From CANKJK01 sp964400405 (GTDB lineage Bacteria; Acidobacteriota; Vicinamibacteria; Vicinamibacterales; UBA2999): a stretch of 21,942 nucleotides of DNA. The stretch is taken from NCBI GenBank assembly GCA_964400405.1, contig CAYNUO010000053.1, positions 1 through 21,942 of the forward strand, read 5' to 3'. The notes under the pieces are model-generated. The model searched no databases. It had not been told where the DNA came from and saw only the letters and a list, made by a program, of their open reading frames with translations. Both the position numbers and the translations under genes were made by a program. Shown here piece by piece: positions 7,955 to 15,027 of this stretch. The stretch's first letter is position 1. Each line of letters opens with the position of its first letter.

Positions 7955-9111
7955 TGCGCGGCGCGTCAGCCGCCGCAGCGATTGCGCAACGCATCCGCGA
8001 CCGTGGGCCTCTCACGGTCGCGGAGTTCATGTCGATTGCGCTCTACCATCCGGAACACGGCTACTACGCCGCGCGGCCCCGTCGAACGGGCCGCGCCGGC
8101 GACTTTCACACCAGCGTCGACACCGGCCCCCTCTTCGGGCGGCTGCTGGCCCGGCAGTTCGCCGAGATGTGGCGCGTGCTCGACGCGCCGGTCCTCGGCG
8201 TGCGCGGCAACGCCGGCTTCGACCTCGTCGAGGCGGCGGCGGCCGACGGCCAGCTGGCGCGTGACATCCTCGACGCGGCGGCCGACGAGGCACCCGGATT
8301 CGTCGAAGCCGCCCGCGTCCATCTCGTCGAGACAAGCCCCGCAGCCCGCGCGCAGCACACCCAGGTCCTCGGTCCGTACGCGGAACTGCTGGCGTCGTCG
8401 TCCACGCGCCTGCCTGACTCCATCCACGGCGTCATCTACGCGAACGAACTGCTGGACGCCCTGCCGGTGCACGCCGTGATCGGCACACCCGCCGGCGTCG
8501 CCGAACGCTACGTGGCGCTGGCGCCTGGCGCGGACGGCGATGCGCCGGTGTTCATCGAGCAGGCGGGCGTGCCGTCGAATCCCGCCATCGGCCGGCACCT
8601 CGCCGGGCTGGGCGTGGCCCTCGAACCGGGGCAGCGGGCGGAGGTGAACCTGTCGGCGCTCGCCTGGCTCACGCGGGCCTGTTCGGCGCTGCACCGCGGG
8701 TTTCTCGTGCTCATCGACTACGGCCACGAGGCCGGCGAGCTCTACTCGCCCGCGCACGGCATGGGGACGCTGGCCGCCATTGCCCGGCACGTCACGCTTC
8801 CGGCCGGCCGTCACGGTGCGGCGTGGCTCGACGAACCCGGCACGCGGGACATCACGTCGCATGTGGACCTGACGTCCGTGCGGCACGTCGCGGAGGCGCT
8901 CGGGTGTGAGACGCTCGGCGTGCTCGACCAGACGTACTTCCTGATGGCGCTCGCCGGTGAGACGCTCCCGGACGACGCCGGTGCGCGGCAGAGCTTCAAG
9001 TCACTGGTGATGCCGGGCGGTCTCGGCAGCACGATGAAGGTGATGATCTTCGGCCGGCACGTGGGCCGCCCCGCTCTCCGCGGACTGGCCGGGCCACTGC
9101 GGCTAACCTGA
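7954..9111 (+). CDS. Class I SAM methyltransferase, MidA/NDUFAF7 family
   Basis: A 385-aa protein with the signature N-terminus of the family: PLTVAEFMSIALYHPEHGYYAA, then GRAGDFHTSVDTGPLFGRLLARQFAEMW. Later family segments are GVIYANELLDALPVHAV, RGFLVLIDYGHEAGELYSPAHGMGTL and DITSHVDLTSV. NDUFAF7 (eukaryotic relative) methylates an arginine of a complex I subunit; bacterial members have no settled substrate. The SAM-binding motif I reads LVEAAAADGQLARDIL, with Ala where a Gly-rich E-x-G-x-G loop is expected, so cofactor binding deserves checking. Start is GTG 7954, overlapping the HtrA stop (TAGTG), which suggests translational coupling. The CYTH gene starts 16 bp downstream. Cytoplasmic. 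Confidence 0.9.
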   Translation: MRGASAAAAIAQRIRDRGPLTVAEFMSIALYHPEHGYYAARPRRTGRAGDFHTSVDTGPLFGRLLARQFAEMWRVLDAPVLGVRGNAGFDLVEAAAADGQLARDILDAAADEAPGFVEAARVHLVETSPAARAQHTQVLGPYAELLASSSTRLPDSIHGVIYANELLDALPVHAVIGTPAGVAERYVALAPGADGDAPVFIEQAGVPSNPAIGRHLAGLGVALEPGQRAEVNLSALAWLTRACSALHRGFLVLIDYGHEAGELYSPAHGMGTLAAIARHVTLPAGRHGAAWLDEPGTRDITSHVDLTSVRHVAEALGCETLGVLDQTYFLMALAGETLPDDAGARQSFKSLVMPGGLGSTMKVMIFGRHVGRPALRGLAGPLRLT

Positions 9112-9127
9112 TGTTCCCGACCGGGCG

Positions 9128-9828
9128 ATGACAGAGCGCGAGATCAAACTCGAGTTCGCGGACGGACCGGACGCCCGCGCGGCGATCGACGCCACCGGGG
9201 CGACCGTCCTGCGCGATCGGCGCCTCCAGCGCGACACGATCTTCGATACGCCCGACGGCCGGCTGCGCGCGGCCGGGCGGGTCCTGCGCCTGCGCGACGA
9301 CGGCGGCCTGGCGTTCCTCACGATCAAGGGGCCGGCAGAGGTCGGGCCGATGAAGGTGCGCGAGGAGCAGGAGACGGCCGTGGCCGATGCGTCGGTCCTC
9401 GCGGCGACCTTCGACGTGCTCGGCCTCGCGCCGTGCTTCCGCTACGAGAAGTACCGGACCGAGTTCGCGCTGCACGGCACCGTNNNNNNNNNNNNNNNNN
9501 NNNNNNNNNNNNNNNNNNNNNNNNNNNNNNNNNNNNNNNNNNNNNNNNNNNNNNNNNNNNNNNNNNNNNNNNNNNNNNNNNNNCGCCGTGCTTCCGCTAC
9601 GAGAAGTACCGGACCGAGTTCGCGCTGCACGGCACCGTAATCGCCCTCGACGAAACGCCGGTCGGCGTGTTCGTCGAGATCGAGGGCGAAGAGGCCGCCA
9701 TCCTCGCGGCCACGCGCGCGCTGGGCCGGACGCCGGCGGACTTCCTGCGCGAGTCCTATCGGGCCCTCTTCAAGGCCAGGACCGGCGCCGCGACCGACGC
9801 CCGCGACATGCTCTTCCGGCGCCCGTGA
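9128..9828 (+). CDS. CYTH-domain protein, interrupted by an assembly gap
   Basis: CYTH proteins are tunnel-fold phosphohydrolases acting on triphosphorylated substrates (class IV adenylate cyclase, thiamine triphosphatase, inorganic triphosphatase). The ExExK signature is at the N-terminus (E3-R-E5-I-K7 in MTEREIKLEF). Further charged strands follow: DTIFDTPDGRLRAAGRVLRLRDD, LTIKGP, KVREEQE, CFRYEKYRTEFAL and VFVEIEGEE. A helical end has FLRESYRALF. As given, the gene is split by 100 Ns with a duplicated 55 bp on either side. Joining 9128-9483 directly to 9639-9828 gives 546 nt, one open frame of 181 aa, across HGT-VIALDE. I therefore treat the gene as intact in the organism. The substrate cannot be told. 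It lies 16 bp after the methyltransferase and 10 bp before the nucleotidyltransferase, so is probably co-transcribed. Confidence 0.9.
9429..9483 (+). repeat. 55-bp copy left of gap 1 (assembly artefact)
   Basis: These 55 bases are identical to 9584-9638 on the other side of the 100-N run. The sequence codes APCFRYEKYRTEFALHGT of the CYTH protein once only if collapsed. Confidence 0.9.
9484..9583. other. Run of exactly 100 Ns (scaffold gap 1)
   Basis: A gap placeholder inside the CYTH gene. Because both flanks are the same 55 bp, the true gap length is probably minus 55, meaning no sequence is missing. Confidence 0.9.
9584..9638 (+). repeat. 55-bp copy right of gap 1 (assembly artefact)
   Basis: Identical to 9429-9483. 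Removing this copy and the Ns restores a single open frame. Confidence 0.9.
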
Positions 9829-9838
9829 TTCCGCCGCC

Positions 9839-10714
9839 ATGATCCCCGCCATCGTCCTCGCCGCCGGGCTCGGCACACGCCTTCGCCCGCTCTCCGATCG
9901 GCTCGCGAAGCCGGCGATGCCGGTCGCGGGCCTGACGCTCGTGGAGCGCATCCTCCGGCAGCTCCGCGAGGCCGGCGTGACCGACGCCGTGCTGAACCTC
10001 CACCACCTCGGGCACACGATCGCGGCCGTCGTCGGGGATGGTTCCCACCTCGGCCTGCGCGTCCGCTACTCGTGGGAGCGCGAGATCCTGGGCTCGGGCG
10101 GCGGTCCGGCGCGCGCGCTGCGCCTGGTCGACGGCGACCGCGCCCTCGTCCTGAACGGCGACACGCTGACGGACTTCGACCTGGCGGCCCTCGTCCGCAC
10201 GCACGACGGCTCCGGCGCGCTGGTCACGCTCGCGGTCATGCCGAATCCCGCACCGGAGCAGTACGGCGGTGTGTCCGCTGACGCCGACGGCGTCTTCACA
10301 GGCCTCGTGCCGAAAGGATCGGCCGTGCCGTCGTGGCACTTCGTCGGCGTGCAGGTGGTGGAGCGCGCCGCCTACGAGGGCGTGTCACCCGATGAGCCGT
10401 CGGACTCGATCGGCGGCGTCTATCGGGCGCTGGCCGCGCGGCGTCCCGGCTGCGTGCGGATCGCGCCGGTCACGACCGTCTTCGATGACATCGGCACGCC
10501 GGATACCTACCTGCGCACCTGCCTGCGGCTGGCCGCCGGGGACCCCGGACGGCTGCGCGGCCGGGGCGTGACGATCGCACCCGGGGCCGTCGTGGAATCG
10601 TCCGTCCTCTGGGACGACGTCACGGTGGAGGCCGGCGCCCGCGTCGAACGCTGCATCCTGACCAGCGGCACACGCGTAGCGGCCGGCAGCGAGTGGGTCG
10701 GGCTGGTGCGCTAG
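9839..10714 (+). CDS. Sugar-1-phosphate nucleotidyltransferase, MurU/ManC-like
   Basis: A 291-aa NDP-sugar pyrophosphorylase. It transfers a nucleoside monophosphate from NTP to a sugar 1-phosphate. The N-terminal signature is present: IVLAAGLGTRLRPLSDRLAKPAMPV (Gly-rich NTP loop, Arg, and K24 of the KP motif). LVLNGDTLTDFD has the metal-binding D108. The middle has EREILGSGGGPARAL. The last 50 residues (GVTIAPGAVVESSVLWDDVTVEAGARVERCIL) read like turns of a left-handed beta helix, making it longer than MurU of pseudomonads (about 220 aa). The sugar could be N-acetylmuramate (MurU), mannose or glucose. An AmgK-like kinase at 17889 makes a recycling role plausible. The start lies 10 bp after the CYTH stop. 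Last gene of the plus-strand run that begins at 5186. Confidence 0.88.
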   Translation: MIPAIVLAAGLGTRLRPLSDRLAKPAMPVAGLTLVERILRQLREAGVTDAVLNLHHLGHTIAAVVGDGSHLGLRVRYSWEREILGSGGGPARALRLVDGDRALVLNGDTLTDFDLAALVRTHDGSGALVTLAVMPNPAPEQYGGVSADADGVFTGLVPKGSAVPSWHFVGVQVVERAAYEGVSPDEPSDSIGGVYRALAARRPGCVRIAPVTTVFDDIGTPDTYLRTCLRLAAGDPGRLRGRGVTIAPGAVVESSVLWDDVTVEAGARVERCILTSGTRVAAGSEWVGLVR

Positions 10715-10735
10715 ACGGATTGCGGCCCACGGGCA

Positions 10736-10768
10736 GCCATTCGTCGGCTGCTGGCGACCATTCAGCGG
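10736..10768 (+). repeat. Imperfect 12-bp direct repeat upstream of the TonB receptor
   Basis: GCCATTCGTCGG (10736-10747) and ACCATTCAGCGG (10757-10768) share 9 of 12 bases, with starts 21 bp apart, two helix turns. It lies in the 101-bp space before the receptor start at 10816 and could be an operator. A 6-bp stem (GCAGCC/GGCTGC, 10733-10751) overlaps the first copy. The evidence is weak. Confidence 0.2.
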
Positions 10769-10815
10769 ATTCCACCTCTCCGACGTTGTCAACCTCGCTA
10801 GCCTGAAGACATCCG

Positions 10816-13143
10816 ATGCCTGCCCGCCACTTCTCCGTCCGTCGTCTTGCCGTCGCCCTGTTCTGCCTGTTGTCCGCCGTCCCGGGTGCCCTGGCGCAGG
10901 AGGGTGGCGCCATCCGCGGGCGCGTGACCTTCGAGGGCACCGACACACCCGTGCACGGCGCGATGATTCTCGTCATCGGCCTCGGCCGCTCCACCACGGC
11001 GGACGAGGACGGCCGCTTCGAGCTCCGCAGCGTGCCGCCGGGTCAGTACGAAGTGCTGGCGCAGCGGGAGCACTTCAGCACCGCCCGCCAGCCCGTGACC
11101 GTCGGCGCAGGCCAGTCCGCCGACCTGACGTTCAAGCTGACGCTGGAGCCGATCCACGAGGACGTCACCGTCACCGCCGGCCCGACGGGAGAGTCGACGA
11201 CGTTCGAGGCCTTCAACTCGATTCAGAGCCTGGATTCGTTCGACATCGCGAAGAGCGCCGCGCCGACGCTGGCCACGCTCGTGCAGCGCGTACCCGGCGT
11301 GGACATCCGCAGCTTCGGACCCGGCAGCGAGCGCCCGATCATCCGCGGCTTCGACGGCGACCGTGTGCTGGTGCTGCAGGACGGCATCCGGACGGGCGAC
11401 CTGTCGAGCCAGTCGGGCGACCACGGCGTGACACTCGACCCCGGCGCGCTCGACCGTGTCGAGGTCGTCCGGGGCCCGGCGACGCTGCTCTACGGCAGCA
11501 ACGCGATCGGCGGCGTCGTGCACGCGCTGACGCCGCAGGAAGCCTTCCGGCGGACACCGTTCACGGGCCTCCGCGGCCAGTTCCTGACCGACGCCGGCAG
11601 CGGCAACGGCCAGGCCGCCGGCAACGGCAACCTGCAGTACGGCTATCGCAACTGGATGCTGTGGGCCGGCGGTGGCTCGCGCCGGACCGGCGACTACCGG
11701 ACACCGCTCGGCGTGGTCGGCAACTCGGGAGCGCGGCTCTCCAACGGACGCGGCGGCGTCGGCTACACAGGCCAGCGCGGCTTCTTCAGCGCAGGGTACG
11801 AGACCGAGCGCGGCCGCTACGGCGTCCCGTTCGCCAGCGCCTTCCACGCGCGCCACGACGAGGCGGAAGGGCACGCCGCGGAAGAGGACGCGGACCACGC
11901 CCTCGATGTGGACCTGAGGCCGCGCCGCCAGAACTTCCGCGCGGATGCCGGCCTGCGGGGTCTGAGCAACCCCGTTGCCAGCTCCGTGCGCCTGATCGTG
12001 AGCCACCTCGACTGGCGGCACGATGAGCTGGAGATTGCAGACGGCCAGGAAACGCTCGGCACGCGCTTCAACAACAAGACCACCAGCATCAGGGCCGAGG
12101 TCGAGCAGCAGCGCGCCGGGCCGCTCTCGGGCAAGTTTGGCGCCTCCACCGAGCTGCGCGACTACAGCGCGACGGGCGAGGAAGCCCTGGCACCGACCAC
12201 TTCTCAGCAGGCTGTCGGCCTCTTTGCCTATGAGCAGCTCGACTTCGGGCGCGCCCGCGTGATGTTTGGCGGCCGCTTCGAACGCACCGCCTATGACACC
12301 GAGGCGCGCGAGGCGCACAGCGAGAACGACGGGCACGGCCACGCCGCCAGCGAACTGCTCGCACCCGAAACGCGGGACCGCTCCTTCTCGGGCATGTCGG
12401 CCTCAGCCGGCCTGCACGTGGACCTGGCCGAAGGCACCGCCCTCGTGGCCACCCTCGCCCGTTCCTATCGCGCGCCCGCGCTCGAGGAGCTGTATAACTT
12501 CGGCCCACACGTCGGCAACCTCGCCTTCGAGATTGGCAACACCAATCTGGGCCGCGAGGCCTCCGTGGGCGTGGACGTCAGCCTGCGGCACCGCTCGCGC
12601 CGCGCGCGGGGCGAGATCAACGCCTTCGTCTACAACATCAACGACTTCGTGTACGCCGGTGCCCGCGCCGACGTGGCCTCAAGCGACCTCTTCGTCATCG
12701 AGTACCGGCAGGGCAAGAGCCGCTTCAGCGGCTTCGATGGCCAGATCAGCGTGAGCCTGCACGACTATCTGTGGGTGAACGCCAGCGCCGGGTATGTGCG
12801 CGCCGAGCTCACCCAGACGAGCACCGCCCTGCCGCGCATCCCCCCGTTCCACGGGCGCCTCTCGCTGGACATGCCCTACCGCAGCTTCACGCTCAGCCCG
12901 GAACTGGTGTGGGCGGCTCAGCAGGATCGCCTGTTCACGAACGAGACGGAGACGGCTGGCTACACGCTCTTCAACGTGAACGCCTCGTACATCCTGGCAC
13001 GCGGGCACCACGCGCACATCCTGAGCGTCAGCGGATTGAACCTGACGAACGAGCTCTATCGCCGCCACACGTCGCTCGTGAAGGACCTGGCGCCGGAACT
13101 GGGCCGGGCCGTGCGCGTGAGCTACGGTGTGCGCCTGTTCTAG
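10816..13143 (+). CDS. TonB-dependent outer membrane receptor, ZnuD-like
   Basis: A 775-aa outer membrane transporter powered by TonB. A signal peptide covers residues 1-28 (ends GALAQ). A carboxypeptidase-regulatory-like beta domain follows (about 32-110: GAIRGRVTFEGTDTPVHGAM, DEDGRFELRSVPPGQYEV). The plug is at about 115-240 (LATLVQRVPGVDIRSFG, RPIIRGFDGDRVLVLQDGIRTGD, VEVVRGPATLLYGSNAIGGVV), then a 22-strand-type barrel ending in VRVSYGVRLF with a terminal Phe. Two His-rich loops stand out: around 344-361 after YGVPFA (H344, H347, H353, H361) and around 496-512 (AHSENDGHGHAAS). A His-rich loop right after the YGVP segment is typical of zinc receptors of the ZnuD type, so zinc uptake is the best guess. 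A double TAG TAG ends the gene. The ribosome site is weak. Confidence 0.92.
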   Translation: MPARHFSVRRLAVALFCLLSAVPGALAQEGGAIRGRVTFEGTDTPVHGAMILVIGLGRSTTADEDGRFELRSVPPGQYEVLAQREHFSTARQPVTVGAGQSADLTFKLTLEPIHEDVTVTAGPTGESTTFEAFNSIQSLDSFDIAKSAAPTLATLVQRVPGVDIRSFGPGSERPIIRGFDGDRVLVLQDGIRTGDLSSQSGDHGVTLDPGALDRVEVVRGPATLLYGSNAIGGVVHALTPQEAFRRTPFTGLRGQFLTDAGSGNGQAAGNGNLQYGYRNWMLWAGGGSRRTGDYRTPLGVVGNSGARLSNGRGGVGYTGQRGFFSAGYETERGRYGVPFASAFHARHDEAEGHAAEEDADHALDVDLRPRRQNFRADAGLRGLSNPVASSVRLIVSHLDWRHDELEIADGQETLGTRFNNKTTSIRAEVEQQRAGPLSGKFGASTELRDYSATGEEALAPTTSQQAVGLFAYEQLDFGRARVMFGGRFERTAYDTEAREAHSENDGHGHAASELLAPETRDRSFSGMSASAGLHVDLAEGTALVATLARSYRAPALEELYNFGPHVGNLAFEIGNTNLGREASVGVDVSLRHRSRRARGEINAFVYNINDFVYAGARADVASSDLFVIEYRQGKSRFSGFDGQISVSLHDYLWVNASAGYVRAELTQTSTALPRIPPFHGRLSLDMPYRSFTLSPELVWAAQQDRLFTNETETAGYTLFNVNASYILARGHHAHILSVSGLNLTNELYRRHTSLVKDLAPELGRAVRVSYGVRLF

Positions 13144-13240
13144 TAGCGCGGACCAACCTGAGCCTGCTGGTTGCAGTCGACGAGGGCCGGTGCCATTCTG
13201 AGCCGCTCTGACCAGGGCCCTGTTGGTTCACACATCTCCC

Positions 13241-13858
13241 ATGGCACTCGGAACGTCGCGCACGCTCATCGTGGTCAGGCGCTACGGCCTGCTCGTCGTG
13301 TCCTCCTCTGTGGCCGGCCTGCTGTTGCACTTTGGAATGGTCGGAGTCGAGGCCCTCATGATCGAGGAGCCCGTGCTCCTCGACTTCCACAGCCGGTTCT
13401 GGCGCTCGGCGTTCTCGTTCCCCTTCCTTCCGATCCTGCTGATGGAAGTGGGGCTGACGGCGTTGACGCTCGTGCTGTGGAATCGCCTGCGGCGCACCCT
13501 CCAGGAGGCTCACGACCTGGATCTCCAGCGCGAGCGGCACGAAACCAGGATCCGCACCCTGCAGCGGGCCATGGCACTCATGGCGCAGCACCTCGCCGAG
13601 CAGAACAATCAGATCCTCCGGCACATCGCCGCGCGCCAGGAGAAGGGCCAGCAGCCCCCTCCCGCCATCGAAGCCGCGAGCCGGCGTGTCGCCCAGATCC
13701 TGCACACGCTCTCGGAGGTCAGCTTCGGGGCGCCGAGCGCGGCGGACGGTGCCGACGTCGACTTGATCGAGGAGCTGGAGCGGCGGCTGCAGGAGCGAGA
13801 CTCGCCGCACGAGGTCGCGGCTGACCTCGCGACCAGCGCAAGTCGCAGCCGCGGCTAG
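13241..13858 (+). CDS. Hypothetical inner membrane protein with coiled coil
   Basis: A 205-aa protein of no family I recognise. Two hydrophobic segments (about 16-38, VSSSVAGLLLHFGMVGVEAL; about 57-80, FSFPFLPILLMEVGLTALTLVLW) suggest a hairpin in the inner membrane. Basic residues (RTLIVVRRYG and NRLRRTL) follow the positive-inside rule with both ends in the cytoplasm. Residues about 82-134 form a long charged helix likely to coil (LQEAHDLDLQRERHETRIRTLQ, then AEQNNQIL). A Pro-rich hinge and a second amphipathic helix (DVDLIEELERRLQERD) follow. The start is ATG 13241; an in-frame TTG at 13223 would add six residues. No clear ribosome site. It starts 97 bp after the receptor on the same strand, so could be co-transcribed. 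Its stop shares the bases CTAG with the convergent deacetylase stop. Confidence 0.75.
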   Translation: MALGTSRTLIVVRRYGLLVVSSSVAGLLLHFGMVGVEALMIEEPVLLDFHSRFWRSAFSFPFLPILLMEVGLTALTLVLWNRLRRTLQEAHDLDLQRERHETRIRTLQRAMALMAQHLAEQNNQILRHIAARQEKGQQPPPAIEAASRRVAQILHTLSEVSFGAPSAADGADVDLIEELERRLQERDSPHEVAADLATSASRSRG

Positions 13859-14688
13859 GCGGGGCGGGTCACCGCGTGCACCCGCTGGCGCCGCCGCCAA
13901 TAGAGCAGGTCCATCAGGCCGCTGAGCTGAAACTCCACGACCGGGAGCGGATAGTCCGCCTCGATGTTGCCACGCTCCAATTGGAGACGGTGGTCGCCAA
14001 CGGCGATCGGCGCGGTGTTGCACATGAAGGCGAACTCATAGCCCGCCTCTTCGATGCAGCGCTGCGCGGTTGGGGAGTAGGCATCCTCTTCAAACCCGAC
14101 CCAGCAGAACGCGGGCACGGGCCGGCCGAGCAGCCGCTCGAGATGCTGGCGGCCGCCCACGATCTCGTCGCGCAGGCGCGCCTGCCCCACGCTCTCCCGC
14201 AGCCGCATGTGCGTGCGAGTGTGGCAACCCACGACGTGGCGCTCGGCCAGGGCCTTGAGCTGCTCCACCGTGATGCAGGGACTGGGCGGCACGTTGCCGC
14301 CGCTGCCGTCGTGCCCGTCGTCGATGAACTGCGAGGGCACGAAGAACCACCCCGTGAAGCCGTACTCCTCGAGCAGGGGCGCGGCCACGGTGGCGTTGTC
14401 GCGATAGCCGTCGTCGAAGGAGAGAATGAGGCCCGGCTTTGGCTTGGCCCACACGCCGTCCTGCACGAAGCGGCGCAGATCATCGAGCGTCACATCTGAG
14501 TAGTGCTCGCGGAAGAAGGCGAGCTGCTCGCGGAATCCGCCGGCCAGCGCCTCTGGCGTGGCGTGATAGTTCACGGCGCGGATGAAGGGCCTGCCCACCA
14601 CGGCGCCCTGCACGCCAAGCAGCACACGGTGCGGCAGCACCGTGCGCAGCACCGTTCCGGCGATCCGCTTCTCCCAGCGCACTGGCAT
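13855..14688 (-). CDS. Polysaccharide deacetylase, NodB-homology domain
   Basis: A 277-aa carbohydrate esterase family 4 enzyme that removes N- or O-acetyl groups from glycans. The first metal motif is LILSFDDGYRDN (D92 catalytic base, D93 metal ligand); the second is CHTRTH with H156 and H160 (H-x3-H). The region after the second motif (FCWVGFEEDAYSPTAQRCIEEAGYEFAF) matches the later barrel strands. The first 35 residues are basic and moderately hydrophobic (RIAGTVLRTVLPHRVLLGVQGAVVG) but do not form a clear signal peptide, so the location is uncertain. It is the last gene of the minus-strand operon, starting 3 bp after the 111-aa gene's stop with no evident ribosome site, which suggests translational coupling. 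The pairing with a NodU-type carbamoyltransferase recalls Nod-factor chemistry, though the glycan here is unknown. Confidence 0.9.
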   Translation of the reverse strand: MPVRWEKRIAGTVLRTVLPHRVLLGVQGAVVGRPFIRAVNYHATPEALAGGFREQLAFFREHYSDVTLDDLRRFVQDGVWAKPKPGLILSFDDGYRDNATVAAPLLEEYGFTGWFFVPSQFIDDGHDGSGGNVPPSPCITVEQLKALAERHVVGCHTRTHMRLRESVGQARLRDEIVGGRQHLERLLGRPVPAFCWVGFEEDAYSPTAQRCIEEAGYEFAFMCNTAPIAVGDHRLQLERGNIEADYPLPVVEFQLSGLMDLLYWRRRQRVHAVTRPA

Positions 14689-14691
14689 CGG

Positions 14692-15027
14692 TCAGTACAT
14701 CGGATAGATGTGGTCGGGCACGTCGGCCGCGGGGCCGGCGTCGGCCTCGGGCACGCGCGCCAGCCGCAGGAGCGGCTCGATCAACTGGAGCCGGGCCGGG
14801 TCGCCCGCCCAGAGCTGGGTCAGCCGCTCACGCAGCTCGGCGGGCGTGGCCACGACGGGCCACTCGAAGTCCGCGCGCGTGAGGGTGCGCCTTGTGCGGC
14901 GGGTCAGGTACGTCCCGGCGTGGGGTTCGGGCGCCAGGGGCAGCGGCGCGCCGGTACCGTGCCGGCGCACTTCGGCAGCCGCCACCACGTCGTGGTCGAA
15001 CACAGCGGCGGCATCAGTCGAGGACAT
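14692..15027 (-). CDS. Small hypothetical protein, 111 aa
   Basis: I do not recognise this family. The protein starts MSSTDAAAVFDHDVVAAAEV, has a basic middle (TYLTRRTRRTLTRADFEW) and a leucine-rich amphipathic helix region (ELRERLTQLWAGDPARLQLIEPLLRLARV), and ends DVPDHIYPMY. No signal peptide, membrane segment or cysteines, so probably soluble and cytoplasmic. The case for a real gene is good. ATG 15027 lies inside the 3' end of the carbamoyltransferase (14-bp overlap in another frame). A strong GGAGGAG sits 5 nt upstream of it, and the stop is 3 bp from the deacetylase start. It may be an accessory subunit or regulator of one of the flanking enzymes; that is guesswork from position. Confidence 0.78.
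   Translation of the reverse strand: MSSTDAAAVFDHDVVAAAEVRRHGTGAPLPLAPEPHAGTYLTRRTRRTLTRADFEWPVVATPAELRERLTQLWAGDPARLQLIEPLLRLARVPEADAGPAADVPDHIYPMY

Noticed and set aside
10785..10793. Palindrome GTTGTCAAC before the TonB receptor, considered as a Fur/Zur box or -35 element.
   Set aside because: Too short for a Fur-family site, and TTGTCA is only 7 bp from the nearest -10-like TAGCCT, so the spacing is wrong for a promoter.
10798..12342. A 514-aa minus-strand open frame opposite the TonB receptor.
   Set aside because: Antisense to a receptor with clear plug and barrel motifs; low-complexity Ala/Val/Arg composition and no recognisable fold.
13151..13173. Inverted repeat CAACC ... GGTTG after the TonB receptor stop, considered as a terminator.
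   Set aside because: The stem is only 5 bp with a 10-base loop and no T-run follows. A nearby 10-bp palindrome CAGGGCCCTG (13213-13222) also lacks a T-run.
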